From Flavobacterium sp. MC2016-06 (lineage in GTDB: Bacteria > Bacteroidota > Bacteroidia > Flavobacteriales > Flavobacteriaceae), in NCBI RefSeq assembly GCF_009711165.2, contig NZ_WMID02000005.1, positions 62,001-126,000 of the forward strand: a DNA stretch of 64,000 nt, given 5' to 3'. Numbering within the stretch: the stretch's first letter is position 1; each line of letters starts with the position of its first letter. Below the pieces are notes generated by a model. The model was not told the origin of the DNA. It did no database searches and saw only the letters and a list, made by a program, of their open reading frames with translations. Shown here piece by piece: positions 28,490-38,527 of the stretch. Position numbers and translations under genes: made by a program.

Positions 28490-31400
28490 ATGAAACAAGC
28501 ACTTATAAAGAGATGTAGTTTTCTTTTGTTTACACTGATGAGTGTGCTTACTTATGCTCAAACATCTACTATTGAAACTGTAACGGGTACAGTTACCGAT
28601 AATTTCGGAGCTCCTATACCAGGTGTAAACGTAACCGAGAAATCAACTAAAAATGCGGTTACAACAGATTTTAATGGAAAGTATCAAATTAAAGTAAAAA
28701 CTGGAGGAGTTTTGGTTTTTTCTTTCATCGGAATGAAAAAAGTAGAATTGCCTTTAAATGGACGTACTATTATCAATACCAATATGCAGGATGATTCTAA
28801 TCAATTAGAAAACATTGTAGTGGTAGGATATGGTACTCAAAGGAAAAAAGAGCTTACAGGAGCTATTGTTACCATAAATACAGATAATCTTGGAGATTTA
28901 CCAGTTGCAAATTTAGCAGATGCTTTAAAAGGACAGGTTGCTGGGGTTTCTGTTACTAGTGGTTCAGGACGTCCTGGAGATGCTTCAAGTATTCAAATCC
29001 GTCAATCATTTGGTTTTTCAAAAGATGGAAACTCAACAATACCTTTGGTAATCATTGATGATATGATTCAAGTTGATCCAACTACAGGTAAACCTACTAT
29101 GGATACTTTTAACAGATTGGATATTTCTGAGGTTGAAAGTATGACAGTATTAAAAGATGCATCTGCTGCGATTTACGGAGCTCGTGCTTCACAAGGTGCT
29201 ATCGTTGTAAAAACGAAAAGAGGAAAAGCAGGTAAAGCAAAATTTTCTTATAACAGCCAGTTTGCAGTAAATGATGCTGTAAGCCATAGTAAAGTTATGA
29301 ATGCTTATGAGTTTGGAGTATTTAATAATAGATACTTAACATCTTCGGGTAATACTAATGGTGGAGCTTATCTTTTTTCTCAAAACGAATTGGATCAAAT
29401 GAAAACTTTAGATTACAATTGGTTAGATGAAGCTTGGAAACCAGCTATTCAACAAAAACATTCGTTTAACGTAAGCGGTGGTAGTGAAGATGTTACTTAT
29501 TTTGCTGGTGCTACTTACTTTACTCAAGACGCGAATCTAGGATATCAAAAATATGATAAATGGAATTTCCGTACTGGTATTAACGCAAAAATCGCAAACA
29601 ACTTAACGTTATCTGCTTCTGTTTCTGGAAACACAGGAACTATTGATAAATCGTTTACAAAAGCATCTGCAAATATTAGTGATGGTAGTTTCGCATCTGC
29701 TGCTGGTGGAGAACAAGCAGATTACGGATTCTTATTGCACATGCCGCAATACATTCCGTGGGAAACAACAGTTGGAGGAGTAAAATATTATATGTCTCCG
29801 TTTCCTAGAAACGACAGAAACTTAGGTAGTGCAAATTCAAATACTACAATTGCAGGATGGAATTATTTTGCCAACTTAAATAACGGTTCACACCAAATAA
29901 GTGATGATAATTCGTATAACGTAAATGCTTCGTTGAATTATAAATTAGCAGCTGTAAAAGGATTGTCTTTTAAAGCAACTTATTCTAGAACTCAAAGTTC
30001 AAATTATACAGAACAAATTCAATTGCCTTATGATTTAGCAAGAATTAAAAGTTACAATTTAATAGATCGTCACTTAGCGAGTGAAGCTCCAGACAGCGAT
30101 TATGTAATTGAAACTAATAATAAAAACTCTAGAGTTTATTATAACAATAGTGATAGTAAAAGTACACAGGGAGATTTCTTGATTAATTATGAAAGAACTT
30201 TTGGAGATCACCAAATTGGTGCGATGGTAGGAGGTGAAGCTTCTGAAATCTACAATACAAGTACTCGTTTAGCTTATGAACAAACAAGTAAAGATTATTT
30301 AGGAAATTACGCTACAGCAGGAGCATTAAATGCTTCAAACAGTACTGCAACTAAAGTAGAAGGTGGAACTCTTTCTTATTTTGGACGTATCAACTATAGT
30401 TACAAATCAAAATATTTAGCACAATTTCTTTTCCGTAGTGATGCTTCTACAAAGTTTGCACCAGAACATTATTGGGGATATTTTCCATCTCTTCAATTGG
30501 GTTGGGTAGTGTCTAAAGAAGATTGGTTTGAAAAAAATGTATCTTGGGTTGATTTCTTCAAAGTACGTTATTCAATTGGTAAAACAGGAAAAGATAATCT
30601 TCAACCATGGAAATGGGTTCAGTTTTATGATGTTATTGTTGACAAAGGTGCTGGATTTGGATTAACAAACGGAGGAACTAATGGTTCAGGTTTAACGCCA
30701 AGAGTAAATCCAAACAGAGATGCAACATGGGATACTACATTAAAAAATAACGTAGGTATTGATTTAAACGTTTTGAAAAACAGATTACAGTTTACTGCAG
30801 ATTTCTATTATGACAAAACAACAAATATGTTAACCGATATGAGTAGTGCTGCCGGTGTACCAATTTCTGTTGGTGGAGCATTTGCAGAACAAAATTATGC
30901 TGCAGTAGACGCTTGGGGATCTGAGTTCAGTATTAACTGGAGCGATAAAATAAAAAATAATTTCAGCTATGATATAGGTATCAATTTCAGTTATGCAAAT
31001 AACGAAGTGAAAAAGTACCCAACGCAGCCAATAGCAGCTCCGTCTAATAATGCAACTAGAGAAGGACAATCAGTAGGATTTAATCCAGTTTGGGGATTCG
31101 AAACATGGAAAGGTACTTCTACAGGTGATGGTATTTTACGTACAGATGCAGATATTGCTAACTACTGGGCTTATTTATCAGAACATGCAGCAGCAGCTGG
31201 TGTAGCACCAAAATATTTTGACATTAATGCGGCTTCTGGAATTAGAAAAGGATCATTGGCTTACAGAGACGTTGCAGGACAACTTAATCCTGATGGAACT
31301 TTAGGTGCAGCAGATGGTCAAATTGCAAAAGATTTAGATTACGTAAAATTAGCTAATAGCAGCAGAACATACGGATTTACTACAAACTTAGGTTTCAAAA

Positions 31401-31837
31401 CTAATGGTTTCTACTTCAGAACTCAAATCTCTACTTCATGGGGAGGAGCTACTTTCGTAGATTTAGTAAATCAAGGTACTTCTTCTGCAGCAAATATGTG
31501 GGCACACGAAAGCTTCTGGAAAGATATGTATGGAGACGATAATCCAAACGGAAAATATCCTAATCTAGCACAATGGTCTTATATTTCAAGCCCTTCAGAT
31601 TTTTGGCAGCTGAACACTTTCCGTTGTTTTGTTAGAAATTTAAGTGTTGGATATGATATCCCTAAGAAAGTTTTTGCAGATACTAAGATATCAGGTATAA
31701 CATTGGGTGTAACAGGTACTAACCTTTGGGATATATACAATCCTTACCCTGATCATTACCGTAACATGTATGATAATTCTTCTGTAGGTTATCCTACACT
31801 TAGAACATGGTCGCTTAATTTTAACGTATCATTCTAA
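28490..31837 (+). CDS. susC: SusC/RagA-family TonB-dependent outer-membrane transporter
   Basis: The 1115-residue protein has a signal peptide (LMSVLTYAQ, 24 residues), a carboxypeptidase-regulatory-like domain (about 30-110: VTGTVTDNFGAPIPGVNV), the SusC signature IVVVGYGTQRKKELTGAI (about 110-127), a plug domain (VANLADALKGQVAGVSV, LKDASAAIYGARASQGAIVV) and a long 22-strand barrel ending in Phe. With SusD it forms the energy-driven importer for oligosaccharides made at the cell surface. It is the only such pair in the window and so presumably serves the whole enzyme set. The susD start is only 18 bases downstream. The promoter upstream carries the shared direct repeat. Confidence 0.97.
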   Translation: MKQALIKRCSFLLFTLMSVLTYAQTSTIETVTGTVTDNFGAPIPGVNVTEKSTKNAVTTDFNGKYQIKVKTGGVLVFSFIGMKKVELPLNGRTIINTNMQDDSNQLENIVVVGYGTQRKKELTGAIVTINTDNLGDLPVANLADALKGQVAGVSVTSGSGRPGDASSIQIRQSFGFSKDGNSTIPLVIIDDMIQVDPTTGKPTMDTFNRLDISEVESMTVLKDASAAIYGARASQGAIVVKTKRGKAGKAKFSYNSQFAVNDAVSHSKVMNAYEFGVFNNRYLTSSGNTNGGAYLFSQNELDQMKTLDYNWLDEAWKPAIQQKHSFNVSGGSEDVTYFAGATYFTQDANLGYQKYDKWNFRTGINAKIANNLTLSASVSGNTGTIDKSFTKASANISDGSFASAAGGEQADYGFLLHMPQYIPWETTVGGVKYYMSPFPRNDRNLGSANSNTTIAGWNYFANLNNGSHQISDDNSYNVNASLNYKLAAVKGLSFKATYSRTQSSNYTEQIQLPYDLARIKSYNLIDRHLASEAPDSDYVIETNNKNSRVYYNNSDSKSTQGDFLINYERTFGDHQIGAMVGGEASEIYNTSTRLAYEQTSKDYLGNYATAGALNASNSTATKVEGGTLSYFGRINYSYKSKYLAQFLFRSDASTKFAPEHYWGYFPSLQLGWVVSKEDWFEKNVSWVDFFKVRYSIGKTGKDNLQPWKWVQFYDVIVDKGAGFGLTNGGTNGSGLTPRVNPNRDATWDTTLKNNVGIDLNVLKNRLQFTADFYYDKTTNMLTDMSSAAGVPISVGGAFAEQNYAAVDAWGSEFSINWSDKIKNNFSYDIGINFSYANNEVKKYPTQPIAAPSNNATREGQSVGFNPVWGFETWKGTSTGDGILRTDADIANYWAYLSEHAAAAGVAPKYFDINAASGIRKGSLAYRDVAGQLNPDGTLGAADGQIAKDLDYVKLANSSRTYGFTTNLGFKTNGFYFRTQISTSWGGATFVDLVNQGTSSAANMWAHESFWKDMYGDDNPNGKYPNLAQWSYISSPSDFWQLNTFRCFVRNLSVGYDIPKKVFADTKISGITLGVTGTNLWDIYNPYPDHYRNMYDNSSVGYPTLRTWSLNFNVSF

Positions 31838-31855
31838 TTTAAATTTAAAACAATT

Positions 31856-33832
31856 ATGAAAACAAAATTTAGTATATATATAGGTCTATCACTTCTGTTT
31901 GTTTTAGGTACTTCATGTAGTGATGACTTTCTAAAAGACAAGAAAAATTACGGTTCTTATGATGATACTTTCTATCAAAGTCAGGAGCGTACACAAGCAT
32001 ACGTAGACAATCAGTACTATGATTTTTATAACGCTTATAAATCTCCAACATCTAGTGTAGTTGGATTGTATACAGATGCCAATACAAAACTGACGGAAGA
32101 GTTAGGCGGAACTCAAGATCTTATCAATCCTAACAAAACTATTGTAAATGCAGCTGATGCTAATGCTTATTATGGTCTTAAAATAGGAACAGGTATTAAC
32201 AATACTCCATACAATAGAATTAGAGAGTGTAACAACTTACTAGAAGATATTGATGTAAAAGGAGCTAGTCTTGATAAAACATTTCGTGATCAGGCAAAAG
32301 GGCAAATGTATTACATGCGTGCTATGCAGTATTATGATTTAATGCGTACTTACGGCGGAGTTCCTATTGTAACAACTGTTCAAGATGCAGCAGCAGACAA
32401 TCCAGACATTCAATTACCAAGAGCAAAAGTTTCTGAAGTAGTAGATCAAATTGTAAAAGATTTAGACATGGCTGCAAGCTTATTACCTGGAAACTGGAAT
32501 AGTGCAAACTACGGACGTTTTACAAAAGGTGCAGCTTTAGCACAAAAATCTCGTGTATTATTAACGTTTGCAAGTCCTTTATTCAACAAAAACTGGGACG
32601 GTTCAACAGAGCGTTGGGAAGCAGCTTTGAAAGCTGGATTAGCAGCAGAAGCTCAATTATCTCAAGACGGTTACGGATTATTTGGAAACTCAATTAAACA
32701 ATGGGATTCAATGTTCTTAACAGACAATCTTTTTTGTTCAGAAGCAATTACAGTACAGCTTTGCGGTACCGGTATTACAAGTAATGTTGTAAATAACTCT
32801 TGGGAAAAAGGAATTCGTTTAGCAAGTCAAGGTGGTGTTAGCGGTGGTGCAACTGCCCCTAAAGAAATGATTGATTTGTTTCCAATGGCAGATGGTTCAA
32901 GACCTACAGCAGCAAATGGATATAATGATTTTACTTTCTTTGTAAATCGTGATCCAAGATTTTACAGAACATTTGCTTTTTCTGGAGAAAAATGGGGATA
33001 CAAAGAAAATGCAAACGCTGTTCTTTGGACATACCGTTGGGTAGATGCAGCAAATAAAATTGGTTATGCTGATGGGAACAATGCAGTATCAAGCCCAGCA
33101 TTTGTTAGAAAAATGACAAATACAGCAGCTAGTAATGCAACAAACTACCAGTATTCTGGAACAGATATTTTTGAATATCGTTATGCAGAATTGTTATTAA
33201 ATATTGCTGAATGTTATGCAGCATTAGGACAAACAAATAATACTTTAGCATACTTAGGAAGAATTAGAAACCGTGTTGGTATTCCTGCAGCAAACAATTA
33301 CGGAATTGGTACATTGGCAGACAAATATGCAGCTATAGAAGCATGCTTATACGAGCGTAGAGTAGAATTAGCTTACGAAGGAAAACGTTACTGGGATATT
33401 CAACGTTGGAAATTATACAGCGATGATGCATTAGGAACTAACGTTAGCAATAGCTGCCAAAAATTAGGTTTAGCACCAATCAACGGAACACAGCGTACAG
33501 GAAACTATTTACAGTACAAAAATACAGCTGCATCATCAGCGACAGATCCTTTAGCAGCTGCTCGTGCAACTCTTGTAGCAGATCCAGATGCTGCTAACTT
33601 CCAAACGCAATTAGCAACTTTGGCAACTTTTTACAATACTAACTTTACCCGTACAGCTTTAGTAACACCATTGGATAATTTTAATGGCGTAGGAGTTAAA
33701 ATTAAATTCAATCCAAACTATTACATAAGCGGTCTTAACACTACAGCTCTAACTCAAAACCCATGGTTATTGCAAACTATAGGCTGGAATGATGTTTCGG
33801 GAGCACCAGGAACTTATAATTATCAAGAATAA
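31856..33832 (+). CDS. susD: SusD/RagB-family surface glycan-binding lipoprotein
   Basis: The 658-residue lipoprotein has a lipobox ending LGTSC (Cys21) followed by SDDFLKDKK, an acidic stretch of the kind that directs lipoproteins to the cell surface in Flavobacteria. The SusD fold is clear: NNLLEDIDVKG, QMYYMRAMQYYDLMRTYGGVPIV-type TPR helices (about residues 150-180), LPRAKVSEVVDQIVKDL, and the C-terminal EYRYAELLLNIAECYAALG and RRVELAYEGKRYWDIQRW. It captures oligosaccharide above the SusC channel. Length is normal to slightly long. A perfect stem-loop follows 16 bases after the stop. Confidence 0.96.
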   Translation: MKTKFSIYIGLSLLFVLGTSCSDDFLKDKKNYGSYDDTFYQSQERTQAYVDNQYYDFYNAYKSPTSSVVGLYTDANTKLTEELGGTQDLINPNKTIVNAADANAYYGLKIGTGINNTPYNRIRECNNLLEDIDVKGASLDKTFRDQAKGQMYYMRAMQYYDLMRTYGGVPIVTTVQDAAADNPDIQLPRAKVSEVVDQIVKDLDMAASLLPGNWNSANYGRFTKGAALAQKSRVLLTFASPLFNKNWDGSTERWEAALKAGLAAEAQLSQDGYGLFGNSIKQWDSMFLTDNLFCSEAITVQLCGTGITSNVVNNSWEKGIRLASQGGVSGGATAPKEMIDLFPMADGSRPTAANGYNDFTFFVNRDPRFYRTFAFSGEKWGYKENANAVLWTYRWVDAANKIGYADGNNAVSSPAFVRKMTNTAASNATNYQYSGTDIFEYRYAELLLNIAECYAALGQTNNTLAYLGRIRNRVGIPAANNYGIGTLADKYAAIEACLYERRVELAYEGKRYWDIQRWKLYSDDALGTNVSNSCQKLGLAPINGTQRTGNYLQYKNTAASSATDPLAAARATLVADPDAANFQTQLATLATFYNTNFTRTALVTPLDNFNGVGVKIKFNPNYYISGLNTTALTQNPWLLQTIGWNDVSGAPGTYNYQE

Positions 33833-33847
33833 CATAATAACAAAACG

Positions 33848-33878
33848 ATCACCTGTATCCTAAAAAAATACAGGTGAT
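33848..33878 (+). terminator. Stem-loop between susD and the lyase gene
   Basis: ATCACCTGTAT and ATACAGGTGAT form a perfect 11-bp stem with a 9-base loop. There is only a weak T-run, so it may reduce rather than stop read-through, giving more SusCD than enzyme, or protect the susCD mRNA end. Confidence 0.65.
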
Positions 33879-33912
33879 TTGTTTACAATGATTACCACAA
33901 TTAAAAATTAGT

Positions 33913-35616
33913 ATGAAAAATATCACATTACTTAGCGTTAGCCTTCTATTTTTAGGAAGTATTGAGTGTTTTGCACAATATCCTAAAATTAGTCCAGAAG
34001 TTCAAGCACAAGAAAAAGCTATTAAAGAGGAAGCAGCAAAACTTTCTGATGAAGCTTGGGAAAAAGCATTAGTTGTTATTGAAGAAGAAGCAAAACACGG
34101 AAAACCATATATTCCTTGGGCATCTCGACCAAACGATTTACCACAAGCCGAAATTCCTGCATTTCCGGGAGCTGAAGGTGGAGGAATGTTTACTTTTGGA
34201 GGACGCGGCGGAAATGTTTACACCGTAACAAGTCTAGAAGATAGAGGACCGGGAACTTTACGTGAAGCATGTGAAAAAGGTGGTGCAAGAATTATAGTTT
34301 TTAATGTATCAGGAATCATTAGATTAAAAAGTCCATTAAGCATCCGTGCGCCTTATATCACGATTGCAGGACAAACAGCTCCTGGAGATGGAATATGTGT
34401 AGCAGGAGAATCTACTTGGATTGATACACATGATGTTATCATCAGACACATGCGTTTCCGTAGAGGAGAAACTTTTGTAGGTCGTAGAGACGATGCAATT
34501 GGAGGAAATCCAGTTGGAAATATTATGATTGATCACGTTTCTGCAACTTGGGGATTAGATGAAAATATGTCTATGTACAGACACATGTACAGCCCAGGTG
34601 CTGGTTATCCAGACGAAAAAAAACCTACTGTGAATATTACAATCCAAAACAGTTTATTTGGAGAAGCATTAGATACTTACAACCATGCTTTTGGTAGTAC
34701 ATTAGGAGGAGAAAATTGTTCTTTCATGAGAAATATGTGGGCGAGTAATGCAGGTAGAAATCCTTCAATTGGGTGGAACGGAATTTTCAATTTTGTAAAT
34801 AACGTAGTATACAACTGGTACAACAGATCTACAGATGGAGGTGATTATACAGCAAACTACAATATCATTAATAACTTCTACAAACCAGGACCTGTAACCA
34901 ACACAGCAGAGCCGATAAGCTACAGAATCTTAAAACCAGAATCAGGAAGAAGCAAATTACCTTATATGGTTTTTGGTAGAGCGTATGTAAACGGAAACGT
35001 TATAAACAATAACGAAAAAGTTTCTAAAGACAACTGGGATGGCGGTGTTCAAATCGAAAACAAAAAAGGAGAGTTGATGACTTACGATGAATCGAAAGTT
35101 TATTTCGATAAAATGAAAAGTGATAAACCATTCCCAATGCCTTGGTTCAACAAAATTATGACTGCAGAAGAATCGTATGATTTTGTACTTAAAAACGTTG
35201 GGGCAACTTTACCATTTAGAGATAAAGTAGACGAAAGAATTGTAAAAACAGTTAAAACAGGAGTCCCAGAATATGCAAAAGGATTAGAGAAAAAAGAATT
35301 CTACCAATTTGAGCACAGACGTTTACCAATGGATTCATACAAACAAGGAATCATCACAGATATTTCGCAAGTTGGAGGATATCCAGAATACAAAGGGAAA
35401 GCGTATACAGATACAGACAAAGATGGTATGCCAGACAAATGGGAAAAGAAACATGGTTTAAACCCAAATGATGCTTCAGATGCAAAATTAGACACAGATG
35501 GAGACGGTTACTACAACATCGAAGAATATATCAACGGTACAGATCCTAATGTAAAAGTAGACTGGAAAGACCTAAACAATAATCACGAGACTTTAGTGAA
35601 GGCATTACAAGATTAA
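33913..35616 (+). CDS. Pectate lyase, PL1 family (first of a pair after susD)
   Basis: The 567-residue secreted enzyme (signal peptide LLFLGSIECFAQ) has a helical N-terminal extension (about 25-75, EKAIKEEAAKLSDEAWEKAL), a PL1 beta-helix (about 81-480; FPGAEGGGMFTFGGRGGNV, DRGPGTLREACE, ITIAGQTAPGDGICV, MIDHVSATWGLDENMS) and a calcium-binding tail (DTDKDGMPDKWEKKHGLNP and DTDGDGYYNIEEY, about 497-545). It cuts demethylated homogalacturonan by beta-elimination. It closely resembles the lyase at 36650, including the N-terminal extension, so the two arose by duplication around the DUF3826 gene. Confidence 0.92.
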   Translation: MKNITLLSVSLLFLGSIECFAQYPKISPEVQAQEKAIKEEAAKLSDEAWEKALVVIEEEAKHGKPYIPWASRPNDLPQAEIPAFPGAEGGGMFTFGGRGGNVYTVTSLEDRGPGTLREACEKGGARIIVFNVSGIIRLKSPLSIRAPYITIAGQTAPGDGICVAGESTWIDTHDVIIRHMRFRRGETFVGRRDDAIGGNPVGNIMIDHVSATWGLDENMSMYRHMYSPGAGYPDEKKPTVNITIQNSLFGEALDTYNHAFGSTLGGENCSFMRNMWASNAGRNPSIGWNGIFNFVNNVVYNWYNRSTDGGDYTANYNIINNFYKPGPVTNTAEPISYRILKPESGRSKLPYMVFGRAYVNGNVINNNEKVSKDNWDGGVQIENKKGELMTYDESKVYFDKMKSDKPFPMPWFNKIMTAEESYDFVLKNVGATLPFRDKVDERIVKTVKTGVPEYAKGLEKKEFYQFEHRRLPMDSYKQGIITDISQVGGYPEYKGKAYTDTDKDGMPDKWEKKHGLNPNDASDAKLDTDGDGYYNIEEYINGTDPNVKVDWKDLNNNHETLVKALQD

Positions 35617-35628
35617 ATTTTTTAAAAT

Positions 35629-35706
35629 TTCGCAAAGATGCAGATTAGCAAAACTTAAAAAAAAAAGCTATTACAAAAAACTTTGCGCCTCTGCGTCTTT
35701 GCGAGA
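35629..35706. repeat. Inverted repeat, CTTTGCG...CTCTGCGTCTTTGCGAG family
   Basis: Imperfect arms (left starting TTTCGCAAAGATGCAG, right ending CTGCGTCTTTGCGAG) related to the element at 9607-9682. Confidence 0.7.
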
Positions 35707-35785
35707 TTATAAAAACAAACAGTTTAATATTCTTAAATTTTAAAATAAAAAACTGTAAAATCAAAAAATCAAAAAACGAACAATC

Positions 35786-36460
35786 ATGTCAATAAGTAAA
35801 TTAAATATAAGTGTTGTAATGCTGCTATTAGTATTTGCTAATAGTATTGCACAACAGCATTTAGATCCAGAATATATTAAAGTTACCAATGAAAGAGCAG
35901 CAAAAATTGTAGCTAAATTAGAATTGGGAGACAAAAATAAAGAAGAAGCAGTAAGCAATATTGTAGCACAGCAGTTTAGAGATTTAAGCGAAATTCAAGA
36001 CGGAAGAGATGCCGAAATCAAAAAAATAAAAGAAGACACAAGTTTAGCCAAAGAAAAGCAAAACGAGAAAATTGATAAACTAAAAGAAAAAGCAGATAAA
36101 GCAATAGAAAAATTGCATAAAGGCTATTTAAAAAAATTAGGAACCCAATTAAACGAAGCTAAAATCATAGAAGTTAAAGATGGAATGACTTATGGAGTAC
36201 TTCCTATCACGGTTGCTGGTTATAACGACATGCTGCCAAATTTAACAGCAGAACAAAAAGAATATATTTATAATGCTTTAGTTGAAGCCAGAGAACACGC
36301 CATGGACGGAGGTTCATCTAAAGAAAAACACGCTTGGTTTGGTAAATACAAAGGAAGAATCAATAATTATTTATCTAAAGCAGGTTACGATTTAAACAAA
36401 GAAAGTGCAGATTGGCATAAACGTGTTGAAGAAAGAGAAAAAAATAAGTCAGGTCAATAA
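35786..36460 (+). CDS. DUF3826 family secreted protein
   Basis: The 224-residue product has a signal peptide (VMLLLVFANSIAQQ), a long charged helical stretch likely to form a coiled coil (about 75-115, KQNEKIDKLKEKADKAIEKLHK) and a C-terminal part with KDGMTYGVLPITVAGYNDMLPNLTAEQK and HAWFGKYKGRINNYLSKAGYDL. I recognise it as the DUF3826 family, which is often found beside pectin-degrading genes in Bacteroidota and has no established function. It sits between two duplicated PL1 lyases, which argues for a function tied to homogalacturonan. No catalytic motif can be named. Confidence 0.75.
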   Translation: MSISKLNISVVMLLLVFANSIAQQHLDPEYIKVTNERAAKIVAKLELGDKNKEEAVSNIVAQQFRDLSEIQDGRDAEIKKIKEDTSLAKEKQNEKIDKLKEKADKAIEKLHKGYLKKLGTQLNEAKIIEVKDGMTYGVLPITVAGYNDMLPNLTAEQKEYIYNALVEAREHAMDGGSSKEKHAWFGKYKGRINNYLSKAGYDLNKESADWHKRVEEREKNKSGQ

Positions 36461-36477
36461 GTTTAATTGGTCTTTGG

Positions 36478-36633
36478 TGAATAGTTATTAGTTATTAGTA
36501 ATTAGTGAATAGTTATTGGTGACTAAAAAAATAATGTATCGCTAATTTTCAATTGACTAATTAAACAATTACTAAGAATTAAAAGCTAGTTACTAATAAC
36601 TAATTACTAATAACTATTGACTAATTACTAATA
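36478..36633. repeat. Inverted repeat made of TTAGTAATTAGT-like units
   Basis: The left part (36478-36525) and the right part (36590-36633) consist of short TTATTAGT/ACTAATAA units in opposite orientation. Low complexity, but the pairing is clear. Confidence 0.65.
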
Positions 36634-36649
36634 AAGAAGAATTAAACAA

Positions 36650-38350
36650 ATGCAAAATATTTCTCCAAACACGATTTTAAAAAGAACAATAATGCTATTT
36701 TCATTTTGTTCCGTAGTTTCATCAGCATACGCACAATATCCCATAATTCCAAAGCCAGTTCAAGCAAAAGCCGACTCCATTTTAGACAGCGAAGAAAAAA
36801 GACTAGGTGAAATTTGGAAAAACAATTATAGCATTATCCAGCAAGAAGCAAAGCAAGGAAAACCATATTTGCCTTGGGCTTCTTATCCAAAAGATTTTGT
36901 ACAAGCAGACATTCCTGCATTTCCTGGAGCCGAAGGCGGTGGTGCTTTTACACAAGGAGGCAGAGGCGGAAAGATTTTTGTAGTAACAAGTTTAGAAGAC
37001 AGCGGAAAAGGAACCTTTAGAGAAGCCTGTGAAGCAGTTGGAGCCAGAACAATCGTATTTAACGTTTCGGGAATCATTAGATTAAAAAAGAGAATCAGCA
37101 TGCGTGCACCTTATGTAACCATTGCAGGTCAAACTGCTCCGGGTGACGGAATTTGTATTGCAGGCGAAACTTTAGAAATAGACACACACGACGTAATCAT
37201 CAGATACATGCGTTTTAGACGTGGTGCAACTGAAGTTACAAGAAGAGACGATGCATTAGGCGGAAATCCTATGGGAAATATTATTGTAGACCACTGCTCA
37301 GTAAGCTGGGGATTAGACGAAAATATTTCTTTATACAGACATCAATTTCAAGTAAATGATAAATCTAAATTAGAAAAATTACCAGCTTGTAATATCACCA
37401 TTCAAAACACTATTTCATCAGAAGGATTAGATACTTACAATCACGCATTCGGAAGTACGATTGGCGGATTAAACAGTACTTTTATGAGAAATTTATGGGC
37501 AGATAATATTTCAAGAAATGCTTCTATCGGAATGTACGGTGATTTTAATTTTGTGAATAATGTAGTTTTCAATTGGTGGAATCGTACTTTAGACGGAGGA
37601 GATTATCGCTCAATGTTAAACATCATCAATAATTATTTTAAGCCAGGACCAATAACACCGGTAGATCAGCCTATTGCCCACAGAATTGTAAAACCAGAAT
37701 CAGGATACATTCAGCCAAAACAATACGGAAGAGCTTATGTTTCAGGTAATTTTATTGTTGGATCTCCAGAAGTTACAGCAGATAACTGGAACGGTGGCGT
37801 ACAATTAGAAGATCTTTCAGACGAACAGACCAAAGAATTTTTAGAAAGCATCAAAGTACCAAAACCATTCTCAATGCCTCATATTACCATTATGAAAGCA
37901 GAAGAAGCGTATGAATTTGTATTGAATAATGTTGGAGCAACTTTACCAAAAAGAGATGCAGTAGACGAAAGAATAATCAAACAAGTTCGTACCGGAAAAA
38001 TTGAGGTTAAAGACGGATTAGAAAATACAATTGGTAAAGAATTCATTAAAAGAAGATTGCCGGCAGATTCTTATAAAAAAGGAATTATTACCTCTATAGA
38101 ACAAGTTGGCGGTTATCCAGATTATAAAGGAAAAGCCTATAAAGATTCTGATTCTGACGGAATTCCAGACAATTGGGAGAAAAAATACAACTTGAATCCA
38201 AACGATGCATCAGATGCCAATAAAGATTCAAACGGAGACGGATATACCAATATTGAAAAATATTTTAACGAAATTGATCCAGCCAAAAAAATAGACTGGA
38301 CCAAAACAGAAAATAATATTGATACATTGAAAAAAGTTTTATTGCAATAA
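36650..38350 (+). CDS. Pectate lyase, PL1 family (second of the pair)
   Basis: The 566-residue enzyme matches the lyase at 33913 through its length: helical N-terminal extension, FPGAEGGGAFTQGGRGGKI, DSGKGTFREACE, VTIAGQTAPGDGICI, IVDHCSVSWGLDENIS and the calcium-binding tail DSDSDGIPDNWEKKYNLNP. The signal peptide is FSFCSVVSSAYAQ. ATG 36650 gives a slightly long n-region; ATG 36692 (MLFSFCSV) is an alternative start. Sequence differences around the active-site face (for example Cys in DHCSVSW against Val in DHVSATW) suggest different preference for methylation or chain length. Both lyases would act on material prepared by the CE8 esterase. Confidence 0.92.
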   Translation: MQNISPNTILKRTIMLFSFCSVVSSAYAQYPIIPKPVQAKADSILDSEEKRLGEIWKNNYSIIQQEAKQGKPYLPWASYPKDFVQADIPAFPGAEGGGAFTQGGRGGKIFVVTSLEDSGKGTFREACEAVGARTIVFNVSGIIRLKKRISMRAPYVTIAGQTAPGDGICIAGETLEIDTHDVIIRYMRFRRGATEVTRRDDALGGNPMGNIIVDHCSVSWGLDENISLYRHQFQVNDKSKLEKLPACNITIQNTISSEGLDTYNHAFGSTIGGLNSTFMRNLWADNISRNASIGMYGDFNFVNNVVFNWWNRTLDGGDYRSMLNIINNYFKPGPITPVDQPIAHRIVKPESGYIQPKQYGRAYVSGNFIVGSPEVTADNWNGGVQLEDLSDEQTKEFLESIKVPKPFSMPHITIMKAEEAYEFVLNNVGATLPKRDAVDERIIKQVRTGKIEVKDGLENTIGKEFIKRRLPADSYKKGIITSIEQVGGYPDYKGKAYKDSDSDGIPDNWEKKYNLNPNDASDANKDSNGDGYTNIEKYFNEIDPAKKIDWTKTENNIDTLKKVLLQ

Positions 38351-38392
38351 TATCTTAAATTTAATCCTTTAACAATATAATTTTCAACATAT

Positions 38393-38503
38393 CCTAACAG
38401 GTTTCCAAAACCTGTTAGGTATTTAAGGAATATGGGTTAGAATTAATTTCGAAAAAATAAGATCGAAAAATTAATACCTAACAGGTTTCCAAAACCTGTT
38501 AGG
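38393..38503. repeat. Two hairpins arranged as a larger inverted repeat
   Basis: CCTAACAGGTTT-CCA-AAACCTGTTAGG occurs at 38393-38419 and again at 38477-38503. Flanks also mirror each other (GGTATTTAA against TTAATACC), so the 111-base unit is a palindrome of palindromes. It ends 25 bases before the next start. Confidence 0.9.
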
Positions 38504-38527
38504 ATAAATCACAAAAAATATTTTAAA

